Origin: an uncultured Clostridia bacterium
GTDB lineage: Bacteria; Bacillota; Clostridia; Christensenellales; Borkfalkiaceae
NCBI GenBank assembly: GCA_947629605.1
Contig: CANREK010000047.1
Location: forward strand, 1 to 8,803
DNA: 8,803 nt
Direction: 5' to 3'
Below the pieces are notes generated by a model that saw only the letters and a program-made list of their open reading frames with translations, did no database searches and was not told the origin of the DNA. The position numbers were made by a program, and so were the translations under genes. Each line of letters begins with the position of its first letter. The first letter of the stretch is position 1. Of this stretch, positions 1 through 7,276 are shown piece by piece.

Positions 1-35
1 TGCCCCCTCCATGGGAGGGGGGTAGGGGGGTGGGC
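1..35. repeat. G-rich hairpin repeat, copy A (possibly cut by window start)
   Basis: This short intergenic repeat begins with a perfect 8-bp stem (CCCCCTCC at 3-10, GGAGGGGG at 14-21, loop ATG) and continues into G runs ending in GGTGGGC. A near-identical unit in the same orientation lies at 223-255, so the pair are direct repeats about 220 bp apart. The + strand of this copy has four G runs of at least three (13-15, 17-22, 25-30, 32-34) separated by 1-2 bases, which is a canonical G-quadruplex pattern. The copy may extend left of the window. Its function is unknown. Confidence 0.7.
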
Positions 36-52
36 AACGCTTTACCGCCCCG

Positions 53-193
53 CGTCATTCTGAGCCGTCAAGTCGTAAAGAGTACGAAAGCGATTCCGAA
101 GAATCTCGCGGGGCAAAAAAGTACTGTTGTGCGGCGAGATGCTTCGGACTTATTCTCGTAGACTTTGTTCCTGCTCCTCAGCTCAGCATGACG
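53..193. repeat. Imperfect inverted-repeat element (REP/MITE-like)
   Basis: The outer arms CGTCATTCTGAG (53-64) and CTCAGCATGACG (182-193) are reverse complements with one mismatch. The inner arms CCGAAGAATCTCGC (96-109) and GCGAGATGCTTCGG (134-147) also match with one mismatch. The sequence between inner and outer blocks has diverged, and the inner loop (110-133) is A-rich. The element encodes nothing convincing. The layout is that of a non-autonomous palindromic element. A related broken copy lies downstream of the large gene, with arms near 7033-7071 and 7233-7268, so this is probably a dispersed genomic repeat. Confidence 0.7.
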
Positions 194-222
194 CCGCACG
201 CCGCCTCGCCGCCCTCGTTTCT

Positions 223-255
223 TGCCCTCTCCATTAGAGGGGGTAGGGGGTGGGC
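223..255. repeat. G-rich hairpin repeat, copy B
   Basis: This is the second copy of the repeat at 1-35, in the same orientation. It has a 6-bp stem (CCCTCT at 225-230, AGAGGG at 236-241) followed by GGTAGGGGGTGGGC. It differs from copy A by a few substitutions and single-base gaps. It has only three long G runs, so its quadruplex potential is weaker. The two copies bracket the inverted-repeat element at 53-193. From 256 to the promoter at 354 the sequence becomes AT-rich and I see no further feature. Confidence 0.7.
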
Positions 256-353
256 CCAAAACCAACACATAAGTTGCAAATTTTCAAAAAAATGCCGCGC
301 AATCACAGGCAAAAAGTCAAAAATTTTCATTCCGCATTTTTCCGTGCAAACCA

Positions 354-382
354 TTGTATTGTAAAAAAAAACATGGTACAAT
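354..382 (+). promoter_or_regulatory. Sigma-A-type promoter of the M60 peptidase gene
   Basis: A -35 box TTGTAT (354-359) and a -10 box TACAAT (377-382) are separated by 17 bp that include a run of nine A. Transcription would start near 389, giving a leader of about 50 nt. No operator-like palindrome overlaps the boxes, so regulation cannot be read from the sequence. Confidence 0.65.
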
Positions 383-425
383 GCAGAGTACAAGAATCAA
401 TCATAAAATGTACTAATAAGACATC

Positions 426-429
426 GGAG
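426..429 (+). promoter_or_regulatory. Ribosome binding site of the M60 peptidase gene
   Basis: GGAG lies 8 nt before the ATG at 438. It supports that start codon, which is followed directly by a signal peptide. Confidence 0.65.
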
Positions 430-437
430 AATTTCCC

Positions 438-3400
438 ATGACAAAACGCAGATTTCTCACCGTATTTCTCATCCTTGCGCTGGCGTTGAGCCTCGCGTTC
501 GGCCTGCTCTTTCTCGGCGTACAGCTCTTTGTCCATGCGGACCTTACGGAGAACAACGACATCTCCCTGCGCCCGCTCGACGACAAGAGCGCGGAGCTCA
601 ACAACGGCTATTTGGACCGCTACGGGATCCCGACTTCCCAATTCACCTATACGAACAACGGCGACGCCGAGAGCGGTGCGCCGCTTTCCTACGCCTTTGA
701 CAGGAATTTCAACTCCGTGTGGCGCTCCCTGACGCAGACCAAGGCGGACGACCCGACCACGATCAACACCGTCACGGTGACGTTCGAAACGCCCTATCAG
801 ATCGACAGGATCGTCTATCAAGCCGACAGCAGTTGGTACGATAGGGGCTATTTCAACACGCTTACGCTCTCCTATGTCAATGAAAACAACGTTGAAACCA
901 AGTGCGCCCCGCTGGACAGCGAACAGACGAATTCCATCGTGCTCGTCACCTTAAAGCACCCCGCCGTCATCAAGAGCATCACGCTCGAATGGACCAAAGT
1001 GCCCACCAACCACCGCACGGTCGCGGCGGCGAGCGAGATCATCTTCCTGCAACCGCAGAGCAGCGATGTCGAGAACGTGCAGAACATGTTCACCGACTAT
1101 GCCCAGCTCCAACTCAACAGCAACATTCACAGCAAGGCCGATGTGGAGGCTCTGCGCGAAAAAGTCAAGGGCTATGCTTCCTATGATGAGGAACTTTCCT
1201 ACCTTCTCACCCGCGCGGAGCAGGTCCTCGAAAAGACGGTGTTCTATGAGGCCCGCCGCGAGATGGGCACCTCTTCCGATTCCCCCAACGTCATCACACA
1301 GCACGGCGACGTCGCGGGATATGCGAGAAGTCAACTGAAATTCGCATGGTTCGGCACCAACCGTCAGGCGACGGGCGTGAGCGTTGCCCCCGGCGACGAC
1401 CTCATCGTCTATGTCACGGGCAAGGAGAGCGACCCCCTTCCCTATATCTCCTATTCCCAGCATTGGGGCAGTTGGAGAGCGTGGAAGAGCGGGGACTATA
1501 AGCTCCACCTCGGCAAAAACGTCATCAAGGTGCAGAACTATCTGCAAAGCGGGTACACCACCAACACGGGCGACGCTCTCGCCCCCGGCGGGCCCGTCTA
1601 TATCGTCAATCCCTACACGGAAAAGGAGCAGTCGTCGGAAGTCAAAGTCTACATCGAGGGCGGCGATCTCTTCCCGCTCTTCCGCGAAAACGGCGACGTC
1701 AAGGCGTACGAACGCATTTTGAAGGACTACGCCGAAGAGGTCGCAAAGGACAGGGAACGGGGGGACTACAAGGTCGTCGACGTCACGGAGATCGTCAGCG
1801 ACCGCGTCATCCTCACGGTGCGGGCGAGCCTCGCCGATACGCTCTACAACGAAAACGGCTACGACCCGCAGACGGCGACCGAGACTTGGGACACCTACGT
1901 CGACGGTATCTTGCAGTTCGACGGCGTTGTCCTCACGAACGACAAACAGAAACTCGACGAGATCGGGGCAAAGTACGACGAGCGGAACAGTTGGCTCAAC
2001 GTCAACATCCGCCTCATGCAGCCCTTCGGCGCGGCCTATGCCCATATCGAACACGTCGGCATCCAAGTCAGTTGGGAGGCGACGGCGATCACGGCGACGA
2101 GCACCAAGGCCTTCGGCTGGGGGTATACCCACGAAATTGGGCACATGCTCGACATCGGTGAGAGAACGGTCTCCGAATGCAGTAACAACATGGTCTCCAA
2201 GTACCATGAAACGGTCATCGAGCGCACCGCTCAGCGCGGCGATTTCCAAAAGACGACGGACGCCCTTGCGCCCGACGACCACATCGATTCCTATTGGAAC
2301 ACCAACCGCGGCAACTTCATCTTTTGGTGGCTCATCGAGAGCTATTATCCCGGCTTCTGGGCGAAGCTCGAAAATCGCTACCGCTACGAGGACGTCTTTG
2401 CGGGATTCGGCGAAGAGGAGAGAAAGTCGCTCGGTTCCATGAATGCGACGGAGAAGCAGGTCTATCTCTCTTCCCTCGTCGTGGGTGAGGACCTTTCGCA
2501 CTACTTCGAGCGCTGGGGCTACAACCTCTCCACCAACGACTACGTCTTCGAGGCCGAGGGGGCGAACACTTCCGAGGCATTCAAGGCCGTGATGGCAAAG
2601 GCCAAGAAGGACGGCCGTATCAAGGACGGCAAAGAGCTCAAATTCTGGTATCTCGACGCCGCCGAATGGTGGGCCCGTTATCCCGAACTCCAAAAGACCG
2701 AGCTCTACCACGGCACGGAGACGCCCACGCTCAGATCGGTGACGAGGAGCAGCGACGGCTACAATCTCATCATGGACATTGACGGGGCGGAGAACGACGC
2801 GCATCTCGGCTTTGAGATCTTGGAGGGTTCCTCGGGGACTTGGAAAGTCATCGGCTTCACCTACGACAAGATGTTCCTCGACGCCAAAGATTACGGCAAG
2901 ACGCTTCCCAAGTACAAAGTCATCGCCTATGACCGCGCCCTGCAAACTTCGAGGGAGAGCACCGAAAAGAGCCCCGCGGCGAGCTCCGACGCCGTCTGCA
3001 AGACGACGAGCGCGACCTATGCTTCCATCTACGAGGCCGTTGCGGCGGCGAAGGACCACGAGACCATCACCCTCCTCAAAGACACCTCTGAGACGGGCAT
3101 CGTCATCGACAAGGACATCACGATCGAATCGGAGGGCGCCCATACGATCACCAAGGGAGGGCCAAAGCCCATCTTCACCGTGCTTTCCGCCGAAGAGGGG
3201 AGCGGCGCTCTCACGTTGAGGGGAAAGAACGGCACCCTGACGCTCGACGGCGGCAATATCGCAACGAGCGAATCTCTCGTCGTCGTGCAAGGCGGGGGGC
3301 TTGTCGTCGAAAATTGTACCTTCACCCACAACATCTATAAACCGGGGACGGGCAACGGCGGTGCGCTCCGCATCGGCGGCGGCACGGCTTCTGTCAAAAA

Positions 3401-6400
3401 CAGCACCTTTACGGAAAACTATGCACGGCTCGGCGGGGGCGTCTACACGGCGGGCACGGGGGAAGGGGCTGTCTCCTTTGAAAGTTGCACTTTCTCCAAA
3501 AACACCGCCGCGGAGGGCGGCGGATATTACAACCGCGGTACGGTCGCCTTTACGGATTGCACCTTCCGCGAGAACACCGCCGAGACGCTGGGCGGCGGCA
3601 TTGCCAATGTGATGGGCGGCGTCATCGTCTTGACGAAGTGTTCCTTCCTCGACAACGAAGCGCCCCGCGGCGGTGCGCTCTATGCGGACGGCATGGCGAC
3701 GATCTTCGGAGGCACCATGTCCGGGAACACGGCCTCGGAAGAGGGCGCCGCGATCTGCTATGAGCGCTCCACCAACTCCGCCCGCCCGCTCTATGTCAAG
3801 TCCTATGAAGCAGACGGCTCGCTCCTTTCGGTCGAGAAAAACGTCTGCGAAGGCGGGGCGGCGGTCTACCTCGACGGCGACACCGAGGCCTTTTCTGCAA
3901 ACGTTTCCAACAATCAAACGCTGTACTCCATCGTGCTCGGCGGCGTCGTCAAACTGTCGGGCGGGAGCATCGGCGGCACCGTGTTGAAGCGGTCGACTGC
4001 GACCGTCTCCGTAGAGGGTCATCTTCCCACGGCGGCGGGGGAAAAGATCGTTGTCCTCACCGACTCCATAGAGACCGGCGTGCTCCTCTTCACGGCCAAT
4101 TTCGACCTTGCGATCGAGAACGCAACGCTCTTTGAAACGGAGCGCGGCAACGCCGTCGTCAAAAACAACAAGGAAATTTGGCTCGACATGGATTCCTACA
4201 CCGTCGTGTTCGTCATCGGCGACAGCGAGGAGGAATTCCACTACCTGCCCGGGCACAAACTGACGCTCGGGGCGTCTGCGGGCGACTTCAACCAACAGAC
4301 GTATGTCTCCGCATGGACGGACGGGCAAAACCATGTGCATCAAGTGGGGGAGGAGATCGAAGTCAACGACAATCTCCGCTTCGTCGCGACGGTCTCCCAA
4401 AAACTCAAAGTGGACTTTTCGATCGCCCCCGAAGTCGAGGTTCAAAGCATCACCTACTATGTGATGCCCGCCGAGACCTTCACCCTGCCCCGCATCGACC
4501 CCGAGAAGTACGTCTTTGGCGGTTGGGAACAGGGCGGCGCCCTGCACGAGGCCTATGAAACGGCCTCCGTCACCCAAAACACCGTCTACACGGCGCGGAC
4601 GACCAAAAAACTCGTCGTAAAGTACGCTGTCCGCAAGAACGAAAGAGACAGCATCTACGACACGCGCTACTATGCCTACGGCTCCAAGCTCAGCTTTGTC
4701 AGCTGCCACGACAGGGAGCTCATTCCCGAAGGCGGGTACGTTAACGGCTTCTTCACGGAGGGCAGCGACGGTTCGCTCTCTTCAAATCTCATCGACTTCG
4801 ACACCTATACCGTGCAGACCGACCTCACGCTCGTCGCCGACGTCGTGGAGATCCCCGTCTATATCTCCTATTCTTTCACATCGGAAGGGGGGACGGATAT
4901 GATGGATGAATATGCCTTCACGGTATATGCGCCCGTCGGCTCGACCTATACGATCACCCCGCGCGACATTCCCACGGGCTACCATCTCGTCTCGCAGATC
5001 ATCGTAAAAAACGGTGAGCCCTATACCCCGATCGGGGACAGCGGCCTCGACATCGACCTCACGGATGCCTTCTATGTCATCATCAATGCCGAGATCGAAA
5101 GGGACACGCACGTCGTCACCTATCAGATCAACGGCACTACCGTCAAGACGGAGATCAAAAAATACGGCGACACCATCCTTCTCGACGACCCCACGGACAC
5201 CCTCTTGCGGGAAGCGCTCGGCGAGGATGTGGAATACTCCTTCAACAGCTTCCAAGTCGTGACGGAGGATCCCATCCAAAGCATCGAGGACGTTTCGAGA
5301 ACGCACGAGATGAACATGATGTCGGGATCCGAGCTCATCATCAAAGAGAATGTGACCATCAACATGCTCGTCTATATCAAGGGGGAGGAAAAGGCTCCCG
5401 AGGCGCCCGAGGACGGAGGGGACGACCTCGCCCTGCAAAGGTTGGAAAAAAAGACGCTCGCCGGGCAGTTGGCGCAAGCGCTCATCGATAAAGTCAACGC
5501 TTCCGACACCGACCTCACGAACGGAGAGCGTTCCGAGATCATCACGGAGATCAACCGTGCCCTTTCCGAAGTGCAAACCCAAATCGATGGCATGACTTCG
5601 GCTTCGGAGATGGACGATCTCATCGAGCAGTTCCGCACCGCCCTCGGGGAATTGGAAGGGGCCGTCTCGCTGTATTCCCAAAAGAATGCCGCAAAGCGGG
5701 AACTCGCCGCCACCGAGGCGTATGCCCAAAAGGCGTTTGAGACCGTTTCGGAGGCAGAGGGCTATCTTGCTCAGATCCACGACATCGTGACGGCGGCCGA
5801 GGGGAAGATCGACGAGGCGAAAACTTCCGAAGCGATCGGCACCGCCGTGGAGGAGGCCAAGGCCGCGATCGCGGAGATCGTTCGGGAGTACGGCGACCAT
5901 CTCACCTATCTCCGCGAGAGCGAAAAGGCGGCGGCGGAACTCACCGCCCGCACGGCAAAGAACAACGTGAGCGCCCTCGAAAGCCTCACCGAGGCACAAA
6001 AGAATGCCTATCTCGCCGAGATCGATGCTTCCCTTTCCGCCGCACAGACGGCCATCGGGGAAGCGGGGGACCAAGACGATATCACGGCGGCACGGGGCGT
6101 TCTGAATGCCGCCCTCACGGATACGGTCGGGCGGGCGACCGCCGACAACGGCGCAAAGGCGGATGCGCTTGCCGAACTTCGGGCGGCGGCCGATGCTCTC
6201 AAAGAGACGCTCGCGGGAGAAAAGACCGCATCCTGCGGCGACGTGGATGCCGACAAGCTCCTTCGCAACTTCACCGAGGTCAAAGACAAGATCTCGGCCT
6301 TTGAAGCGGGGCAGAGGGCAACGATCGACGAGGCACTTGCAGATGCGCTCGACGAGGCGCTTGCCGCGGAGGGCAGCGGAGAGACGCTCAAAACGGCCTT

Positions 6401-6935
6401 AAAGGGCGTTACGGCCAAGTTCAGAGGGGTCATCGATCCCCTCCAAGGTACCGTCTCCGCCGAGGCGGCCACACTCATTACAGACGCACGGCAGCTCGCG
6501 AGAGACGAGGCCGTCAAAAACGATGCGGAGCCGAGCGTTGAGAGACTGCGGGAAGAGCTCAACGGCGCCGCTCTCTCCGACGAGGAGAAAGACGCTTGCC
6601 ATGCGGAACTCGACGCCGCCCTCGGGAAGGCGAGAGGCAGGATCTCGGCCGCTTCAACGAGGGAGGAGATCAACGCCGCCCTCGATGAGCTCAACACCAC
6701 GATCGGGAGCATCCGCGGGCGGGTGTTCGGACAGGGGACCGATCCCGAACCCGATCCCGGCACGCAAGAGCCCGACACGGGGGATACCGACCCCGACACG
6801 GAAGGCGGCGATGAAAAGGGCGACGGGCCCGATTTGGGGCTCATTCTCGGGATCGTCATTCCCGTTGCGATCGTCGCCGTTGCCGCCGCCGTCGTCACCG
6901 TTCTCCTCCTCAAAAAGCGTTCGGCAAAGAAATGA
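438..6935 (+). CDS. Giant surface M60-family (enhancin/mucinase-like) zinc metallopeptidase
   Basis: This 2165-residue secreted, membrane-anchored protein probably cleaves glycoproteins outside the cell. Seen in order: a signal peptide (1-34, KRR then a hydrophobic core, likely cut after VHA); an F5/8C-like beta domain (about 60-205); an M60 region (about 310-760) with HEIGH at 565-569, so H565, H569 and probably E580 bind zinc and E566 is catalytic; a Pmp-like beta-helix (about 855-1195); Flg_new/InlB-like beta repeats (about 1250-1650) with FGGW and GFF motifs; a helical stalk of FIVAR/DUF1542-like repeats (about 1664-2095); an acidic Pro/Asp linker (about 2099-2132); and a membrane helix (about 2133-2158) ending KKRSAKK. 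There is no LPXTG motif. M60 members include mucin-degrading enzymes, so host mucin is an inferred substrate. The gene has its own promoter and no co-directional partner within 1 kb. The peptidase call is firm; the exact substrate and the boundaries of the later domains are not. Confidence 0.93.
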   Translation: MTKRRFLTVFLILALALSLAFGLLFLGVQLFVHADLTENNDISLRPLDDKSAELNNGYLDRYGIPTSQFTYTNNGDAESGAPLSYAFDRNFNSVWRSLTQTKADDPTTINTVTVTFETPYQIDRIVYQADSSWYDRGYFNTLTLSYVNENNVETKCAPLDSEQTNSIVLVTLKHPAVIKSITLEWTKVPTNHRTVAAASEIIFLQPQSSDVENVQNMFTDYAQLQLNSNIHSKADVEALREKVKGYASYDEELSYLLTRAEQVLEKTVFYEARREMGTSSDSPNVITQHGDVAGYARSQLKFAWFGTNRQATGVSVAPGDDLIVYVTGKESDPLPYISYSQHWGSWRAWKSGDYKLHLGKNVIKVQNYLQSGYTTNTGDALAPGGPVYIVNPYTEKEQSSEVKVYIEGGDLFPLFRENGDVKAYERILKDYAEEVAKDRERGDYKVVDVTEIVSDRVILTVRASLADTLYNENGYDPQTATETWDTYVDGILQFDGVVLTNDKQKLDEIGAKYDERNSWLNVNIRLMQPFGAAYAHIEHVGIQVSWEATAITATSTKAFGWGYTHEIGHMLDIGERTVSECSNNMVSKYHETVIERTAQRGDFQKTTDALAPDDHIDSYWNTNRGNFIFWWLIESYYPGFWAKLENRYRYEDVFAGFGEEERKSLGSMNATEKQVYLSSLVVGEDLSHYFERWGYNLSTNDYVFEAEGANTSEAFKAVMAKAKKDGRIKDGKELKFWYLDAAEWWARYPELQKTELYHGTETPTLRSVTRSSDGYNLIMDIDGAENDAHLGFEILEGSSGTWKVIGFTYDKMFLDAKDYGKTLPKYKVIAYDRALQTSRESTEKSPAASSDAVCKTTSATYASIYEAVAAAKDHETITLLKDTSETGIVIDKDITIESEGAHTITKGGPKPIFTVLSAEEGSGALTLRGKNGTLTLDGGNIATSESLVVVQGGGLVVENCTFTHNIYKPGTGNGGALRIGGGTASVKNSTFTENYARLGGGVYTAGTGEGAVSFESCTFSKNTAAEGGGYYNRGTVAFTDCTFRENTAETLGGGIANVMGGVIVLTKCSFLDNEAPRGGALYADGMATIFGGTMSGNTASEEGAAICYERSTNSARPLYVKSYEADGSLLSVEKNVCEGGAAVYLDGDTEAFSANVSNNQTLYSIVLGGVVKLSGGSIGGTVLKRSTATVSVEGHLPTAAGEKIVVLTDSIETGVLLFTANFDLAIENATLFETERGNAVVKNNKEIWLDMDSYTVVFVIGDSEEEFHYLPGHKLTLGASAGDFNQQTYVSAWTDGQNHVHQVGEEIEVNDNLRFVATVSQKLKVDFSIAPEVEVQSITYYVMPAETFTLPRIDPEKYVFGGWEQGGALHEAYETASVTQNTVYTARTTKKLVVKYAVRKNERDSIYDTRYYAYGSKLSFVSCHDRELIPEGGYVNGFFTEGSDGSLSSNLIDFDTYTVQTDLTLVADVVEIPVYISYSFTSEGGTDMMDEYAFTVYAPVGSTYTITPRDIPTGYHLVSQIIVKNGEPYTPIGDSGLDIDLTDAFYVIINAEIERDTHVVTYQINGTTVKTEIKKYGDTILLDDPTDTLLREALGEDVEYSFNSFQVVTEDPIQSIEDVSRTHEMNMMSGSELIIKENVTINMLVYIKGEEKAPEAPEDGGDDLALQRLEKKTLAGQLAQALIDKVNASDTDLTNGERSEIITEINRALSEVQTQIDGMTSASEMDDLIEQFRTALGELEGAVSLYSQKNAAKRELAATEAYAQKAFETVSEAEGYLAQIHDIVTAAEGKIDEAKTSEAIGTAVEEAKAAIAEIVREYGDHLTYLRESEKAAAELTARTAKNNVSALESLTEAQKNAYLAEIDASLSAAQTAIGEAGDQDDITAARGVLNAALTDTVGRATADNGAKADALAELRAAADALKETLAGEKTASCGDVDADKLLRNFTEVKDKISAFEAGQRATIDEALADALDEALAAEGSGETLKTALKGVTAKFRGVIDPLQGTVSAEAATLITDARQLARDEAVKNDAEPSVERLREELNGAALSDEEKDACHAELDAALGKARGRISAASTREEINAALDELNTTIGSIRGRVFGQGTDPEPDPGTQEPDTGDTDPDTEGGDEKGDGPDLGLILGIVIPVAIVAVAAAVVTVLLLKKRSAKK
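2130..2177 (+). other. M60 zinc-binding active site (HEIGH plus downstream Glu)
   Basis: Codons 565-580 carry the HEXXH motif as HEIGH (2130-2144) and a glutamate at E580 (2175-2177) in the context SECSNNM. M60 peptidases are gluzincins with the pattern HEXXH followed by Glu within roughly 8-28 residues. The gap here is 10 residues, and the Asn-Asn after the Glu resembles the family's conserved stretch. E575 is a less likely alternative ligand. Downstream segments FIFWWLIESYYPGFW and LSHYFERWGY also fit the M60 fold, so the enzyme looks catalytically intact. Confidence 0.85.
3303..3880 (+). repeat. Pmp-like beta-helix repeats inside the M60 protein
   Basis: Residues about 956-1148 hold six to eight units of roughly 20-25 residues. 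Each has a short motif like CTFxxN followed by a Gly-rich turn (GGAL, GGGV, GGGY, GGGI, GGAL, GAAI, GAAV). This matches the FxxN and GG(A/G)(I/L/V/Y) signature of chlamydial polymorphic membrane protein repeats, which form right-handed beta-helices. Four units start with Cys-Thr/Ser-Phe, so the cysteines may stack along one edge of the helix. The flanking region from about residue 855 reads as N-terminal helix coils. A binding or spacer role is inferred. Confidence 0.75.
5427..6722 (+). repeat. Helical stalk repeats (FIVAR/DUF1542-like) inside the M60 protein
   Basis: Residues about 1664-2095 are Ala/Glu/Lys-rich and almost free of Pro and Gly. They contain about five degenerate units with the pattern L-(S/T)-x-x-E/Q-K, then an E-I/L-x-x-A-L helix, then an I-x-x-A segment and a D/E-I helix. 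The clearest units begin near residues 1693 (DLTNGERSEI), 1851 (LTEAQKNAYL) and 2048 (LSDEEKDACH). Such three-helix modules occur in surface proteins of Gram-positive bacteria and act as stalks or as binding domains. Here they lie just before the linker and membrane anchor. Confidence 0.6.
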
Positions 6936-6962
6936 GCGGTTGGAGCGTGTGCAGCGACAAAA

Positions 6963-6986
6963 AGCGCACGGCGTGCGCCGTGCGCT
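6963..6986 (-). terminator. Hairpin in the convergent gap, likely minus-strand terminator
   Basis: A perfect 10-bp stem (6963-6972 with 6977-6986) encloses a 4-base loop. Read on the minus strand the stem is followed by TTTTT then GTC, as expected of a short intrinsic terminator for transcripts coming from the TetR gene. On the plus strand no T run follows, so termination of the M60 transcript here would be weaker or need another factor. The hairpin begins 27 bp after the M60 stop codon. Confidence 0.5.
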
Positions 6987-7032
6987 CATGCTGCCCCGCC
7001 CGCACGTTCTTTATGGTGTCGAAGGGCGGCAC

Positions 7033-7268
7033 GAGGAGCGTAGCGACGAAGTAACGTATGCGAAGCATCCCAGCAAACCTACGGAAGCAAAATGTTTCTG
7101 TGCACACCCCTCCCGTCACTGCGTGACACCCACCCCTCGAGGGGTGGGCAAGAGGGACCCTTGGCGCCCCCTTGAGGGGGAGCTGTCACGCGCCCTTGCG
7201 TGACTGAGGGGGTGTCACTCCGCCCGTTTGCCGGGATTCTTCGGGGGCGGTGCCCCCTCAGAATGAGC
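7033..7268. repeat. Diverged inverted-repeat element with a nested insertion
   Basis: The left arm (7033-7071) runs from GAGGAGC to CGAAGCATCCC. The right arm (7233-7268) runs from GGGATTCTTCGG to CTCAGAATGAGC. These blocks correspond to the inner and outer arms of the element at 53-193, but they sit about 160 bp apart because a separate palindrome cluster (7107-7218) lies between them. The right arm also holds a hairpin GGGGGC-GGT-GCCCCC (7243-7257). The repeat ends a few bases from the TetR stop codon at 7277. Confidence 0.55.
7107..7218. repeat. Palindrome cluster (dispersed repeat)
   Basis: Four stem-loops follow each other: GTCAC-TGC-GTGAC (7115-7127); a perfect 20-bp palindrome of CCCACCCCTC and its complement (7129-7148); CCCCC-TTGA-type-GGGGG (7167-7180); and GTCACGC-six bases-GCGTGAC (7185-7204). 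Outer blocks ACACCCCTC (7105-7113) and GAGGGGGTGT (7206-7215) are also near-complementary, so the whole unit can fold into one branched structure. It encodes nothing credible. I believe similar units occur between genes in many uncultured Clostridia, but that is from memory and not checked. Confidence 0.65.
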
Positions 7269-7276
7269 GGCGGGGC

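Noticed and set aside
286..341. Long-range pairing of AAAAATGC with GCATTTTT upstream of the M60 promoter
   Set aside because: The arms are AT-only apart from two bases and more than 35 bases apart, so chance in AT-rich sequence is the simpler explanation.
178..441. Small open frames in the upstream gap (for example 250-441 plus and 178-393 minus)
   Set aside because: They overlap the repeats and the M60 promoter and start codon, and their translations look random.
951..4709. A 1252-codon open frame on the minus strand, antisense to the M60 gene
   Set aside because: Its translation has low-complexity, Arg/Asp/Val-rich sequence with no recognisable domain, and the opposite strand encodes a clear multi-domain protein. 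Strong C/G third-position bias in the real gene removes antisense stop codons in this frame.
4782..6074. A 430-codon minus-strand open frame
   Set aside because: It is another antisense shadow of the same gene, in the same relation to its codons. I noticed no recognisable domain in it.
6008..6913. A 301-codon minus-strand open frame rich in Ser and Ala
   Set aside because: It mirrors the Ala/Glu-rich helical repeats of the sense protein. The composition is explained by reading those codons backwards.
6523..7203. A 226-codon plus-strand frame running through the M60 end into the repeats
   Set aside because: It is out of frame with the M60 gene, has Arg/Ser/Pro-rich shadow composition, and its tail translates palindromic repeat DNA.
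7081..7260. Possible CRISPR array or integron-like attachment site in the hairpin-rich gap
   Set aside because: The stem-loops differ in sequence, have no evenly spaced identical repeats with unique spacers, and no cas or integrase gene is nearby.
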